Below are positions 37,001 through 50,300 of a stretch of 64,000 bases of DNA, piece after piece. Both the position numbers and the translations under genes were made by a program. Source of the DNA: Diatrype stigma (lineage: Eukaryota; Ascomycota; Sordariomycetes; Xylariales; Diatrypaceae); the NCBI GenBank assembly GCA_022225965.2, contig JAKJXP020000151.1, positions 19,215 to 83,214 of the forward strand, in the 5' to 3' direction. How positions within the stretch are numbered: position 1 is the stretch's first letter; each line of letters opens with the position of its first letter. Below the pieces are notes generated by a model, which was not told where the DNA came from, searched no databases, and saw nothing but the letters and a program-made list of their open reading frames with translations.

Positions 37001-40000
37001 TACGAAGAATTTCGAAATAAAAATAAACATTATTGTAATTACTTTATATGAAATTAATAAGATTATCGAAAATAAATACAGTTAAGCCTTAATGCCTCGT
37101 AATAAAAAGGAATTTAAGAATCGAATGGTTAATATAGTATTAAAGGCTTATTACGAATATTTGGATGTATTTAACAAAATAAAATCGGACGATTTATTAC
37201 CTTTTCGAAATAAACCTTAGGAAAAAATAAATTATAAAATAAAGATTAAAGGAAATCTTAAGAACTTAAAATTTAGTTCTTTATATAAAATGTTTTTTAA
37301 AAAATTGGAAGCTTGTCGAAAGTATTTAATTAATAATATTTAAAAAGGCTTTATCGTTTTAAGCGGCGCCTTATGGGTTATATTCGTTTTAATGGCTCCA
37401 AAGCTTAAAAAAGAATTACGATTTTGCGTGGATTTCCGTAAATTGAATGCCCTTATTATTAAAAACCGATATTCGTTATTTTTAATTAAAAAGACCTTAA
37501 TTCGAATTTCGAAAGCAAAGATTTTTATTAAAATAAATATCCGATAAGCCTTTTATTGTATACGTATCCGATTTAAAAATAAAGATTTGATTATATTTAA
37601 AACAAAATACGGAGCATATAAATATAAAGTATTTCCTTTTGGCTTAATTAACGGTTTTGTTATTTTTTAACGGTTTATTAATAATGCGTTATTCGATTAT
37701 TTGAATAACTTTTATAACGCATATATTAATGACATTTTGATATTTTCCGAAAACATGAATGATTACGTTTAATATATTAATAAGGTTTTATAACGTTTTT
37801 ATAAAGCAGGGTTATAAGTTGATTTGAATAAATGCGAATTCCATATAATAAAGATTAAGTTTTTAGGGTTTATTATTGGTATATACGGAATCGCAATGGA
37901 TTTCGCAAAAACGGCGATATTAAAGGATTGGAAAATTTCGAAGAATTTTAAAGAAATGCAATCCTTTTTAGGATTTTATAACTTTTACCGTAAATTCGTA
38001 TACGAATATAATCGAATTATACGACCTTTAATAAAGTTAATACGTAAAGGTAAAATATTTAATATAACCAAAATAAACCGCATAACCGCCTTTAAGACCT
38101 TTAAAAAAAAGCTAATAACGGCATCCATATTGCGACATTTCTTATACGACTTGGAAATTAAAATTAAAACCGATGCCTTAAATGGCGTAATAGCCGGCGT
38201 ATTCCTATAAAGAACCTTTAAAAAAGAAAATTAATACTTAATAGCTTATTATTCCGAAAATATATAGGGTGCAAAACATAATTACCTAATATACGATAAG
38301 GAATTAATGGCAATTATATATATATTATAAGCTTAGTAATCGGAATTAATAGGCCTTTAACGTAAAAAGCTATTTTCGATTATTACCGATTATTAAGCTT
38401 TTAAGTATTTTATTATTAAGCAAATATTAAATATAAAACAAACAGAATGGATAAAAATATTATTCCAGTATTATTTTATAATCGAATATCGATTAGGGAA
38501 AAATAATGTATTATTTAATATTTTTTCCCGTAAATCGAAGGATTTTAAGACATAAAAAAAAAAGAAATGCATATTGCATTATAATATTATTTCAATAAGT
38601 ACCAGAATATATAAATAAGCTATAAAACAATATAAAAACCAATATAATTTCGATTTATGTCGATATATTATATTCCTTAAATAAGAATCTCGAATTATTC
38701 GATATAATTGGAATGGAATTAATCGATAAGGTTTTAAATGCAAATGCAATATGCCCAAAGCTAAAAGTATACCGTAATTGTATGAAAAATGCAGAAATTC
38801 GTAATTTCTTTATATAAGGAAGGTTAATACTTTAAAAGGGTCGTTTAGTAATATCTTTAATTAATAATTTACGTATGTAATTATTTAAAAAAAAATATTA
38901 TCGCATAATAATAAAATATTTTAAACGTTATAAAATACGGAAGTTGGTTTTAAAAAGATATTAATAATTAGGCTGAGCTATTAACGTTATTTAATTCGTG
39001 AATAATTATTTATGCAAGGCCTTTAAGAATTTTATGGATAAAATTCCAGGTTTATTATATTTTTTGTTTATATTTATAAAATCTTGGAATTATATCGTTA
39101 TGAACTTTTATTCCATGCTTATGGATAAATTTGAAAAAAATAACGTATTCGTTATAATAAATCGTTTAAATAAAAGGTTTTGGAATATTCCTTATATTAA
39201 ATTAATTACTGCCAAAAATGCCGCAATGATATATTATTACGGTCCTTATCGTATATACGGAATACCATAAATTATCGTTAATAATCGAGAATTACAGTTT
39301 ATCGTCGATTTCATAAACGAATTATCTAAATTATTCGGTATTAAATAAAAGCTGTTTTTAATTGGATATTTTTAAACGGTAAATTAAGCCGAAATTATAA
39401 ATAAATATATAAATTAACGATTGCGAATTTTTATTAATTATTATCAAAATAATTGGTTTTTCGTTATGTTCGTAATGGACTTTATATAAGCAAGTTTAAT
39501 TCATAAATTTATAGGATTGTTTTCCTATAAAGTAGAATTAGGATTTCTAATGCCTTAATCCTTTAATTGGAATAAGTAAACCATTAATTTCGAGAATGTT
39601 TCGATTAAGGAAAAGCTTAATAAGAAAAAAGTATAGCTAATTGCCGACATATTGCAAAAATTCCTTATTTCCGTTTAAAAAGTATTTGTAAAGTTATAAG
39701 AACGAATATACATATAAATTAATAAATACCGCAAAAAACCGGATTTCGATTTAGGGAATAAGATATATATTTTTAAAAAAAAGGATACATAAATGAATCG
39801 ATCGAACGATAAATTAAATTATTTAATAATAAGAAACCATTATCGAATAATCGAAATAAACGGATATTTTTATAAATTTAACTTATTATCGTTATAAAAA
39901 GGTTTTTATATTTTTTATATAAACCGGTTACGGAAATTTCCGAATATTTCTTTATTAAGATAAATGCTTAATAATCCGGACGGTAAAAAAGTCGATTTTA

Positions 40001-40556
40001 ATGGCAAAAAAAAATAAGAGGTCGATTAAGTATTATTATTACGTTTATATTACGGGAAGCTGCAATATTATATGTAATAAAAAGAATGGGATCCAGATTT
40101 TAAATGATATAACGTTAAAGGCTTTAAGAATAGTTCGATTATATTACAGAAATACCACGACGAAAACCCGAAATAAGTAGGCCTTTCGGTACGACTGGAA
40201 GCATGGCGACGAGCCGTTGAATATAATAAATTTGATTCATTTTACGAGGACGATAATACGGCGGCGCTAACTTTTACGAAAGAATTACATAGAAAAAAGT
40301 TTAATAGGGCTAAAAGAAAATAGCTAATGGAGTAATTAATAAATTACTTTTGGGCTAAATTAATAATAACAATTATAAGAAATATATAACGTTACGTATT
40401 TAAGTATTAAGGGCCCGATGGTATAATAAAAGAATGCGTAAATCCGAAAATATCTTCCCGTTATTTAGAAAGCAATTGCGGTTTAAGTTCCGGTTAAATT
40501 ATTCCTTTTTGCAAAAAAGAAGCCTCGGAACGCGGCTTTTTTAGAGGGGGGGGTGA

Positions 40557-40790
40557 TATTATGATAGCTATAGGTGTAATATTATATATAGTTAGAATGT
40601 ACATATAAGAAGATAAGAATAAGGAACAGAATAAATGGATCCAGCATTAAAACCGTAGCACTTATTAAAGCAATAGTTTTTTTGCTTCTGCTGTTTTAAT
40701 TCCTTCTTTTTTTTTTTTTTCTTTAGCTTAGAATTTTATATAGCTAATGGAATTCGGATTTGCGAAACGAAGCCATAATAGCCCGTAACA
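40557..40790 (+). repeat. 3' LTR of Ty3/gypsy element 2
   Basis: 234 bp, preceded by a G-rich polypurine tract and followed by the TSD copy GTATT. Confidence 0.9.
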
Positions 40791-43230
40791 GTATTACTTT
40801 AAATTATTCCAAAAATGTTGCGACAATTTTAAATAACGATATATTTTCTTTACGAAATTATTAAGTATTAACGAAATATAAAAAAGCCGTAAAAACCGCT
40901 TAATAAATAACGGCAAGGGATATATTAATATGTTTATCGTTAATAAATTCCGTATTAATCCGCGTATTAATTATTATATATTAAAAATAAAATAATTTAC
41001 GATTCGATAAAATATTATTAATTAAAAACCGTTTAATTTTAAATCCATGGATTTTTATGTACTTATTATTTAATCGTATTATCGATTTTTACTTTAAAGC
41101 TTTTATTAATTATTTATATTTTAATTTTTCGTTATTTTTATTACGTATATTATAAAAGCGTTATAATAAATATACCGAAGCGATTATTAAAAAACGACTT
41201 AAAAAGATTATCGAATATTTTTATATTAACGTAATGCATAATATATAAATTAATTCCGGATTTATATGGAATCTTTAAAATATATACGTATATTTCGTTA
41301 ATAAAAAATAAAATTCCAGATACGTTTTTATTAACATATATTCATGCAATAACAAAAAAATAAAACCAAATATTAAAAAGATTTATGAAATATTAAATAA
41401 ATACGATTTTGCCGTACGGTTTTAAGTAATTACGGCGAATAACGCGCTTAATTTTTCGATTAAGTATATGCGAAATTATTTAATTATAAACCGTAAATAA
41501 TTAAAAATAAATTAAAAATAAATTAAAAACGTAAGCCATTTTTATTATTTTCTTTATGTATTATAAATAATTAATAAAAATATTTATAAACGGCTTGGCA
41601 TTAAATAAGCCAAAAGATCCGCAGAAAATGCAGGAAAGGAAATGGAAAAAAACGAAAACGATAAGATTAAAATATTTAAGATTATTTTTAATAACGTAAT
41701 TAATACTTTAAAAAAATACGTATTTATTTTTATTTTATATATTAATTTGCGTATTAATTTACGTATTAATTTACGTATTAATTTGAAGTTTAAATGCAAT
41801 AAAAAATGACGTATAATAATTTTAATACTAAGCGTTAAAAGAAATTTACGGCTATCGAATAAAAGCTTATAAATAATGAGCTTTAATAATTAAATTATTA
41901 TTTAAAGCTTATTCGTAACGTTCGCATAAAATAAAGTTTCATTATATTAATGTTAATTCGAATATAAGTTTTATAAAGAATAATAAAAAAACTACATATT
42001 AACAAAATACTTAAAAAAGAAAATTAAATTCCGAATGTAACATTAAAAATCCTAAATTATATTATTAATATTATTAAAATCTTTATTTATTTAATAAATC
42101 TATTCGGTTTTGGCAAAAAATGCAACATCAATTACGTATTTAAAAGCTATAAATTAGTAATTTATTACTTAATCGTTTATAAGAAGTATGTTACGGAAAC
42201 ACTTAAAGCCGAAAATTATTTAACATAATTAAAAAAAATTAATTATGTTTTCGATTTCGTTTTTTTTAAGTTAAAGAATTATTAATAAAAGGCTTTTATT
42301 AATAATAAGAAATATTTTATTATTGCTATGCTTTTATATTTATTTAGCCGTAAAGCAAATTTTAAGCATTTTAATAAATGTCAAAAGTATTTCGGAAATA
42401 AATTAAATAATAAATATATTAAAGCCGAAATTATCCGTTATTTTAAAAAATGTTACGAATCGTATTATATTAAATACGGTAATGACTTGGTTATTATTAA
42501 TCCTGTTTAATATATCCGATAACGAAATTAACCGAACGTAACGGAAATAATAACTAATTATTAATCGATAAATCTTTAAAAAGTATTTTTATAATTATAA
42601 TATTAATTTAAAGCTTATTAATATTATGTAATCATTTATATCTTTTCTTTTTTACGCATTAAACGAAATGCCATTTTTAAAGCCGTCGGATTTTATTATT
42701 AATAAATATTTAAAAATGGGTTAATTAATTTAATATTACCTTAAAATTAATACGTTAATTAATACGATTAAATTTAAAGTTTAATTAAATTATTCTTTAA
42801 TTTTAAATAAAATTAAAACGTTTATTATTTAATATTATTATGTTTATTCGTTATGTTTTTAATATTTAATCCGTTGTTATAATAATAAAACGAATATAAA
42901 ATTAGATTCGATTAATATATTATTTTAATCGATTTTTAATTAATTCGAATGCGTTTAAAAAAGTCTTTTGGATATTTCCTTTTTTCGTTATGAAATACTT
43001 GCGTTTTTCGAAAATATACTTTATAACGAAAGAAATAACGATAGCAACGAAATTAATATATTTCGATAAAAGCAAGAACTTAAAAACGCGTTTAAATTTT
43101 TATTTTCCGATATGACGCTTTTGCTATTAATTCGAAATAAACCTGGTTTTTATATATCCGAATTTAAACATAATCTTAATTTTAAATAAGCCTTTTTTAA
43201 ATTCGTTTTAATTAAATAAATTTATAATAT
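40791..43230 (+). pseudogene. AT-rich remnant of an unidentified coding repeat
   Basis: Plus-strand reading from about 41835 to 42510 gives one long frame broken only by TAA/TAG/TGA codons of the kind RIP creates. Its open end reads MLLYLFSRKANFKHFNKCQ and then KCYESYYIKYGNDLVIINPV (42328-42510). It is Lys/Ile/Tyr/Asn-rich, partly because of the mutation bias. I do not recognise the family, so I do not name it. CGTATTAAT repeats cluster at 41740-41790. The region probably continues the DNA on the left of the Ty3/gypsy insertion. Confidence 0.4.
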
Positions 43231-43412
43231 TATTACGTAGCAGCCCCATAGCTGGTAAACAGACTACCTACCATTTCATTATGGCTACGTTATTTTACTT
43301 TACCCTTTATATATGCCAATAGCTTGCAGAATTAGTACCTCCGCAGCTACAGATCTTTTGATATACCTTATTATGTATGTTATAGGACTAATGGCTCAGT
43401 TGTTTTGCAACA
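43231..43412. repeat. left LTR of TRIM-like element
   Basis: 182 bp, same length as the right copy. Contains GCAGCCCCATAGCTGGT and ATATGCCAATAGCTTGCAGA. Confidence 0.85.
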
Positions 43413-43691
43413 AATGGTAGTATTTCCCATAGGTTTATCCAAGGACTTGTGGTTCGGTTCCTCGACCGAGCGCGGTTTATAGCGCAAAAGAGCCCCCTTG
43501 CTTGCCCGTAGGGATGTTTTGGATAATTAGGTGCCGTTTATTTTAAGCGATCCTTATCGTGGCTGTACGTTGCAATAGCGGAACGTCAGTTAGGCATAGC
43601 AGCATTTATAGCTACTTCTTATTTTGGGCAGGAAGCCAGTTGAAAGATTTCCGACCGAGGACGGTACGCTATCCTTTCCGTCGGTGGCATA

Positions 43692-43873
43692 TGTTACGTA
43701 GCAGCCCCATAGCTGGTGAACAAACTACCTACCATTCCACTATGGCTACGTTATCTTACTTTATTCCTTATATATGCCAATAGCTTGCAGAGTTAGTACC
43801 TCCGCAGCTATAAATCTTTTGATATACCTTATTATATATGTTATAAAACCAGTAATTCAGTTGCTTTGTAACA
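43692..43873. repeat. right LTR of TRIM-like element
   Basis: 182 bp, TGTTACGTAG to GTAACA. It is followed directly by the TSD copy AATAT. Confidence 0.85.
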
Positions 43874-44341
43874 AATATAATCGAAATGCAAAAATCGAAA
43901 ATCGTTATTATTAATAGGATTCGATTTATTATTAGGCCTAATCGACTTATTATATTTTCCGTTCGAAATATAAAAAAAACAAAAAAAAAAACAATAATAA
44001 TAATAATTCAAAATTAATCGAAACTTAAACAAAATGCTATAATAAGAACTAAATAAACGGCAATTTAATTAATTCTTTAAAATTAATATATTTCCTATAA
44101 TAATAATAATATTTTTTACGTATTTATTATTTTTTATTATATTAATTAATTTAAATATAAAATAAATATTATAAATTAAATATATAATAAATATTTAAGT
44201 TAAGTTTTAATAATAAAGATTTTAAATAAAGAATTTATTATATAAATATAAATATAAAAATATAACATATATTAATTAGTTTTTTATATAATATTATTTT
44301 TATAAACTTTTATATAAATTAAAAGAATTTCTAATATTATT
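43874..44341. other. AT-rich spacer between TRIM and LINE
   Basis: Almost pure A/T with short TAAATA repeats. No feature is recognised beyond homopolymer-like runs. Confidence 0.5.
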
Positions 44342-47300
44342 ATAATATATATATAATATTACGCGGTTAAGGGCTTAAAGGGCCATATCGATATACGTTT
44401 AGTTTTAACATAATAAAAAACCTTAAATCGAAATCGAAAAGAAAAACCTATTAACTCGTATCGAAATCGTTTTTTTAATTACATATAAAAGGTATCCAAA
44501 ACGATTTTTGTTCACTCCTTATTATAAAAAAGCCCAAAGCCATTTATTAAATAATAAAAAAAAAAGATTATAACGCAAAACCGATCCGGCCTTACGCCGT
44601 AAACGTACGGCGTATATATTATTAAATATAATGCCGTTATATTAAATAAGCGGAAATGAATTATAAAAAAGAAAGAACGATACGAAATAATCCGTACGAC
44701 CGATATATCGCTCCGAATATAAATAAACCACTTATTCCGGCCGACGTCGACGCGACGACGACTTAATCGGCAAAACAAATTATATACCGCCTTTAAGATA
44801 TAAATACCTTGCTTTTTTCTTTGCCCGGAAATGTTTCCTTTTTTTTTAATAATAACAACTAATTCGATATATAACTTTTTTCCGTTATCGATTCGACCTT
44901 TAAAAATAAGGATTCGAATCGATTTTTTATTATTTTTTAAGCCATTGTAATTGTTTTTTTTTATTTTTTGCGTTATACGCGAATTCGAATCGCCTTTAGG
45001 CGTTTGGAAATCCGGGCGCTTAAAATCGATCCGAATTCGTATAATTCTTTATTATTTCCGACGTCGATTCGACGTTTATTAATTTCGATAATGTATTATT
45101 TAATCGTTTAGTTTTATTTATCCGCCCGTTTTATAGCCGATTTCGTTTCGTTTCTTTCGCTTTATCGTTTTATTATCGTTTTCGCAATTTAGCCGTTTCG
45201 ATTTTGTAACGATATCGGGCCTTTTTAAAAAGCCCGTTTCCGATATTTTAATTTATTCCGACCTTTTATCGAAAAAGATGAAATATGTATTTTATACGTA
45301 TCGCATAGCAAAAAATCTTTTTTTGTTTTATTGCGACCGTTATAAGTTGTTTCGTTTTCGTATCGTTATGTTTCGATATTTAACCGATATAACTGATAAA
45401 TTTCGTTAATATATTATATATAAGCATTACAAAAAAACCATTTCCGATTATTTCAAAATAAGCTTTCCGTTTTTTTTTCGTAATCGTTTTAATTTCGCTT
45501 AATTCGCCGATAATATTAAATCCGAATTCCGTAAATTTTAATCGTTTATTACGAAATATTAAGCGGATTTTACTTAAAATGCATAAAAAATAAGCTAAAG
45601 TTTTTTTTTAATCGGTTCGTATTAATTCCGTTTTAAAACGTTAAACGAATATACGACGTTTTATATAAGGCCCGATTCGTCGTACGTAAGCGCATTAAAA
45701 AGCTGCCCGTTTATGCGTCGCTTTCGGATAATCCTTTCGGCGACGTCGTAATAATTACGCCTATTTTTATTCGCATTTCGGTTCGTATTTATATTCCAAT
45801 TTTTTTCGTTTAGGTTTGCGGCAAAATAAAACCGATTTTGCGTTTTAAATTTTTAAGTATTAGTATTTTTTAATTATTGAAATCCATTAAAATATATTAT
45901 TACGATTTTAATTCGGCCTTTTTATTTAGTTTTAATTTTATTCGTAATCGTCCGGCGGTTGTTATTTTTTTTTATCGGCAATAACGAAAGCTTTTGTTGT
46001 ATTTAATAAATGCATTCCCGATACGTTTTCGGCCGGCTTTCGGGCCGGTCGCTTTTCGTTGCGTTAACGATTAGGTTATGATATTAATACGGCGTATATT
46101 TCGTCGTAATTTCGATTAGCCCTTGTATCGTCCTTAAATCGGCATTAAGCCGTTCGTTTTTTAATTTATGTATCGTAATTAATTTTTTTATTTTCGATAA
46201 AACGTCGCTTTATTTATTTTTTCGGAATCGGCTTTAATAAATGAAATTATTTTCGCGGTAATTTATTCGTATTCGATACGTCGTTAGTTCATATACGTTA
46301 AGCTTTATTCGGTAAGGAATTAACGTTTTATTTTAATAATAGCTTTAATATTAATTTATATTATTTAAATCGATTAAAGCGTATTAGTTATTTCGTTACG
46401 TAGCCGGTTAAATTTATAATCGATAATACTTCGTCGTATCGAAAAATTTTTAATTTTGTTAATAATGCCGATTAAAAATAAATTATATTTAAGCAATAAT
46501 TTAAATAATGCGATAACGTTTTTTTATTGCTTATAAACGCATATCGGAATAATATCGGAAATACGTCGTTTCGCCAAAAAATTACGTAGGCCAATTTTTT
46601 CGATTTTAGTTTATATTAATATCGAACTTTAAAATTTCGCTAACGTTTAATATAACCGAAAAACGTTTTCGTCGGATTTGGTTTAAACCGGTATATATCG
46701 GATTTCCGTTTTATATCGAATCGAATTATTCGTTTTAATCTTTTATCGGAATTATTAAGCAATTAATAACGTCGGATATAACTTTATTTTATAGCGCTTG
46801 CGTTTTTTTTTATTACTTTAAATAATAATCGATATGCCGTTTTTTCGTTTTCGAATAAACGCCGCATTTACGTATAAACTTTCGAATTATTTCGCTTATA
46901 TTTAAAAAAAATCCTTACTTTTTTATTTTTGGTTTTACGGATATTATTAAATTGCTTAATTAATTTCCGTATTTTATCGATACGTTATCGTAAATATTTC
47001 GTAATTCTTATGCGTTTTATTCTTTTCCTAAAAACCGCTTATTTATAAAATAACTAAAGGTTTATAAAAGGAAAATATAATCTCGTTTTTAATTCGATAG
47101 TATTTATAATTTTATATATTTTTATAATCGTTTAAATATAAACGTTTTACGTTTTTTATAGCATCGAATAAATGCTTTTCTTAAGGCGTTTTTCCGACGA
47201 AGCGATATTGTATTATATCGTAAAATTATGTTTTATTATTATTCGTATAATTATTATATATACCAATTTAGATTTAATTAAGTTTAGTCCTTATATGGAC

Positions 47301-50300
47301 TTAATTATGCATTAAATCGATAATTATTATATTTCGAATCGGCCTTAAAATTATTTATATTATGTTTTTTAATTTAAACGGTTATCGATTATAATTCTTA
47401 AAATCTTTAAGTTATTAACCGGTTTTAACAAAATCAAATTTAAACGTATGCTTTTTTTTAAATATATCCGATTTCGGCTTTTTTTCGAAATATATAAATT
47501 TATATTTCGATATATTAAAATTTAATCCGTATAGTCGGCCTTATTTTAAGTAAACGGTATGTATTTTCTATAATTATTTATAACAAATAACGAAATTCTT
47601 TATAATTAATATAAAATAAGAATTATTTACGTATGCCATCGAATTAATGTCGCGAATATTTTAAAAATCGAATATAACGACGAAATATATAACAAATACA
47701 ACATAAGCAAAAAAAAACTCTTTAAGAAACCCCTAATTTTAAGGACATTAAATTAGATTTGCGGTTATTAAAATAAAATGTAGTCGTTCTTTTTTCGAAA
47801 TAACTTTATAATTAGGTAATTATTTAGAAAAATTAATCCGCAATACGGAAAGCGTTTAAAAAACGCAGATATATAACGTAATCGAAAGTTCCGGTTACGT
47901 TTAAAAGAAATTGACGTCGATACGTTTTTTAATTAATCCGTACGTATTTAATTTTTTAATAAATATAACGCCGTTTTAATAAATTTATTCGATTTGTTAT
48001 CCATTTATTCCGGGAAAATAAAATTAAGCCTTTCGATAACGTTTAATAAACCTGCGGCGGCTATAAACTCGAAAATTTTTCTTATCGTATTAAAAAGCGC
48101 TATAAGCCTTTAAAATCCTATTATGTCCATTTCCGGCTTATTTTTTGAAATAACTGCTATCCGTATTTGCCGAAACCTATAAAAAAATATTCCATACGTT
48201 AATTAATTTCGAAAACCGACGCAAGGCGATGTAATAAAAATAACTTCGGATTTAAATCGTTATATTCAAAAATTAAGTCGTATGCTTTTAAAAAGGCCGT
48301 AAAAATAGTGCTTAAACCGAACGCTTTTTAAGATTCTTTCGATATTAAATGCTTATATATTATTATAAAGATTATTAGTTAAAATATAAAAAAGGAGTTT
48401 TAAAAGAAAATATAATCGAAATTGGAATTACGTATATTTATTAAGTCGGCCGTTAAAATAAAATAAAATTTCGCGCTTAAAAGGTTTAGCTTTTGTTCGA
48501 ACGTATTTGCAATTTTTAAATTAAATCGATTCGGGATTTTTTGGAAAAACGGTATTATCGGAAAATCCAATGCTTTAAAGCTTTTCGTACGTATCCATTT
48601 TCCCATTTTCCATATAACCGAAAGGTTATGCGTTTTCGTTATTTCGTAAAATATACGTCGTTACGAATCCTTTTTGGCCTTTATTTATATACGTTTCCGA
48701 ACCTTATTGCTTTATTTTAATACAACGTAAATATTATTCGTTCGATATTGCTTTTAAGTTATATGAACTTTGCGTTTTATTTATACCGCCTTTCGAACTT
48801 TAAGGATTTACCATTCGTATTGGAAAATACCGTCTTTATTTCGGGAAATGGTTTTTTTAACGATATATAATAAGGCTGTAATAAATATTTCTAAATATTG
48901 GTTTCCGTTTTTCGAAATTTAAAATTTGGGCGGATATAATAAGAACTGCGTTTCGATTTTTATTTAATTTATATTTATTAATTTTTAATTATATTTAATT
49001 ATATTACCGCAAATCTGAAACTGCAGATTTTATATATAAGCGGCTTATAGTTATTTTTAATATATTTAAATATTTTTACGAAATTAATTAAAAAATCCAA
49101 CGAAATTCAAGCAAAGTTTAAAATCGTATCAATTTTTTTTTCTTCGATTATAAAAAGTTCCGATATTTTAAGGAATTAATAGGTTTAGATTTTATTTTGC
49201 AACAAATTCGATTAATTTTTTGGCTTCCCGATATAATTCCTTAATAAACATTTATATAAAACCATATAAATTAAAATCGCTTAATATGAAAATGAATCGA
49301 ATTCGGATTTTAAAAAGCAAATCGTTTATAAAAATATTTTATTCGGTAATTGCTTTGTTATTAAAAAATGGGCTATATATCGAAACGATATCGATTAAAT
49401 CGTTTTCCGTTTTTATTATGGCCCGGCATTAAAAGGTATAAGCCTTATATTATTTTATAAGTATTTTCGAATTTATTACGAATATATTTCGAAATATATT
49501 TCCGTTATTATGTTATATAATTATATATTCCATATCTTTTAATACCGGTATCCAAAAAACGTTTCGGACTGCAATAAGCGGTTCCGAAATCGCTAAAATG
49601 TCGTAACGTTTTGGCCCGTAAAACAATTCCTATAAAATTTACGGTTTATTTGTAATGTTTTAAACGAAAACGGTTAATTCTTTTATTAAATGCTACGTAT
49701 GGTTTAATCGTTATCGACGTTTTACGGATAGGTTATTATTAAAGGCTATAAATTAATAAAAAGAAAATCGTTTGTTTAAATATTATTTCTAAACGCTTTC
49801 GTATTTCCGACGGGTCAACTTATTTACGGCTTTTTCCGTAATCGTTTAGCCGGATTATTTAACATAAGCGTTACGAAATTAATTCCTTAAAACGCTAAAA
49901 GAAAAAGCCGCGTTAACGTTTCGAATTTAATTAAATGCCGAAAATACGCAACTTATGCGTATTTCTGCGCTTCCTTTATTTTCGAATAGCCCCTAATTAT
50001 AATGGATATTCCATTTTATAATTCGGGCATTTCGGAAAATAATTATTCGCCTTTAATTAGCAATTTATTTCTTTATGTATTTTCGAATTATATTAGCCGC
50101 ATATTTTATTTAAACAATAATAAACCGCTTTATATTCGAATTTATAATACTTAAAGCATGGCTTAATTTAAACTTTCGATATAAATAGGCTGTACTTATA
50201 ATGTTAATAATTTAACGTAACGCTTTTGCGGCATAATTAATTCGTTATATTTTCGGTATCGACAAAAAAATGGATCGACGTTATATCTTTATATATAATA

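Larger units (their letters stand above)
33866..40790 (+). mobile_element. complete Ty3/gypsy retrotransposon, RIP-degraded, TSD GTATT
   Basis: A 6,925-bp unit. LTRs at 33866-34097 and 40557-40790 begin TGTTAC (TATTAT in the 3' copy) and end GTAATA/GTAACA. GTATT stands directly before (33861-33865) and after (40791-40795). A purine run AGAGGGGGGGG (about 40543-40553) next to the 3' LTR is the polypurine tract. Plus-strand remnants run in gypsy order. They are gag (35362-35610) with a CCHC-knuckle relic CFICAEKGYIFCEYP (about 35790); RT with LRFCVDFRKLNALIIKNRYS (about 37405) and YINDILIFSE (about 37720); the RT/RNase H part LGFYNFYRKFV (37824-38210); and integrase (38998-39270). Many TAA stops interrupt it; no functional frame remains. 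Confidence 0.92.
43231..43873. mobile_element. TRIM-like miniature LTR retrotransposon, TSD AATAT
   Basis: A 643-bp unit made of two 182-bp direct repeats (43231-43412, 43692-43873) around a 279-bp non-coding centre. The repeats begin TGTTACGTAG (TATTACGTAG in the left copy) and end GCAACA/GTAACA, so they have TG...CA termini with an inverted TGTTAC/GTAACA. AATAT flanks both sides (43226-43230 and 43874-43878). The centre encodes nothing recognisable and is far richer in GC than its surroundings. Small size plus LTRs plus TSD fit a terminal-repeat retrotransposon in miniature. Confidence 0.85.

Noticed and set aside
43385..43480. Possible tRNA gene
   Set aside because: A- and B-box-like words are present but no acceptor stem or complete T stem can be formed; kept only as a promoter-box observation.
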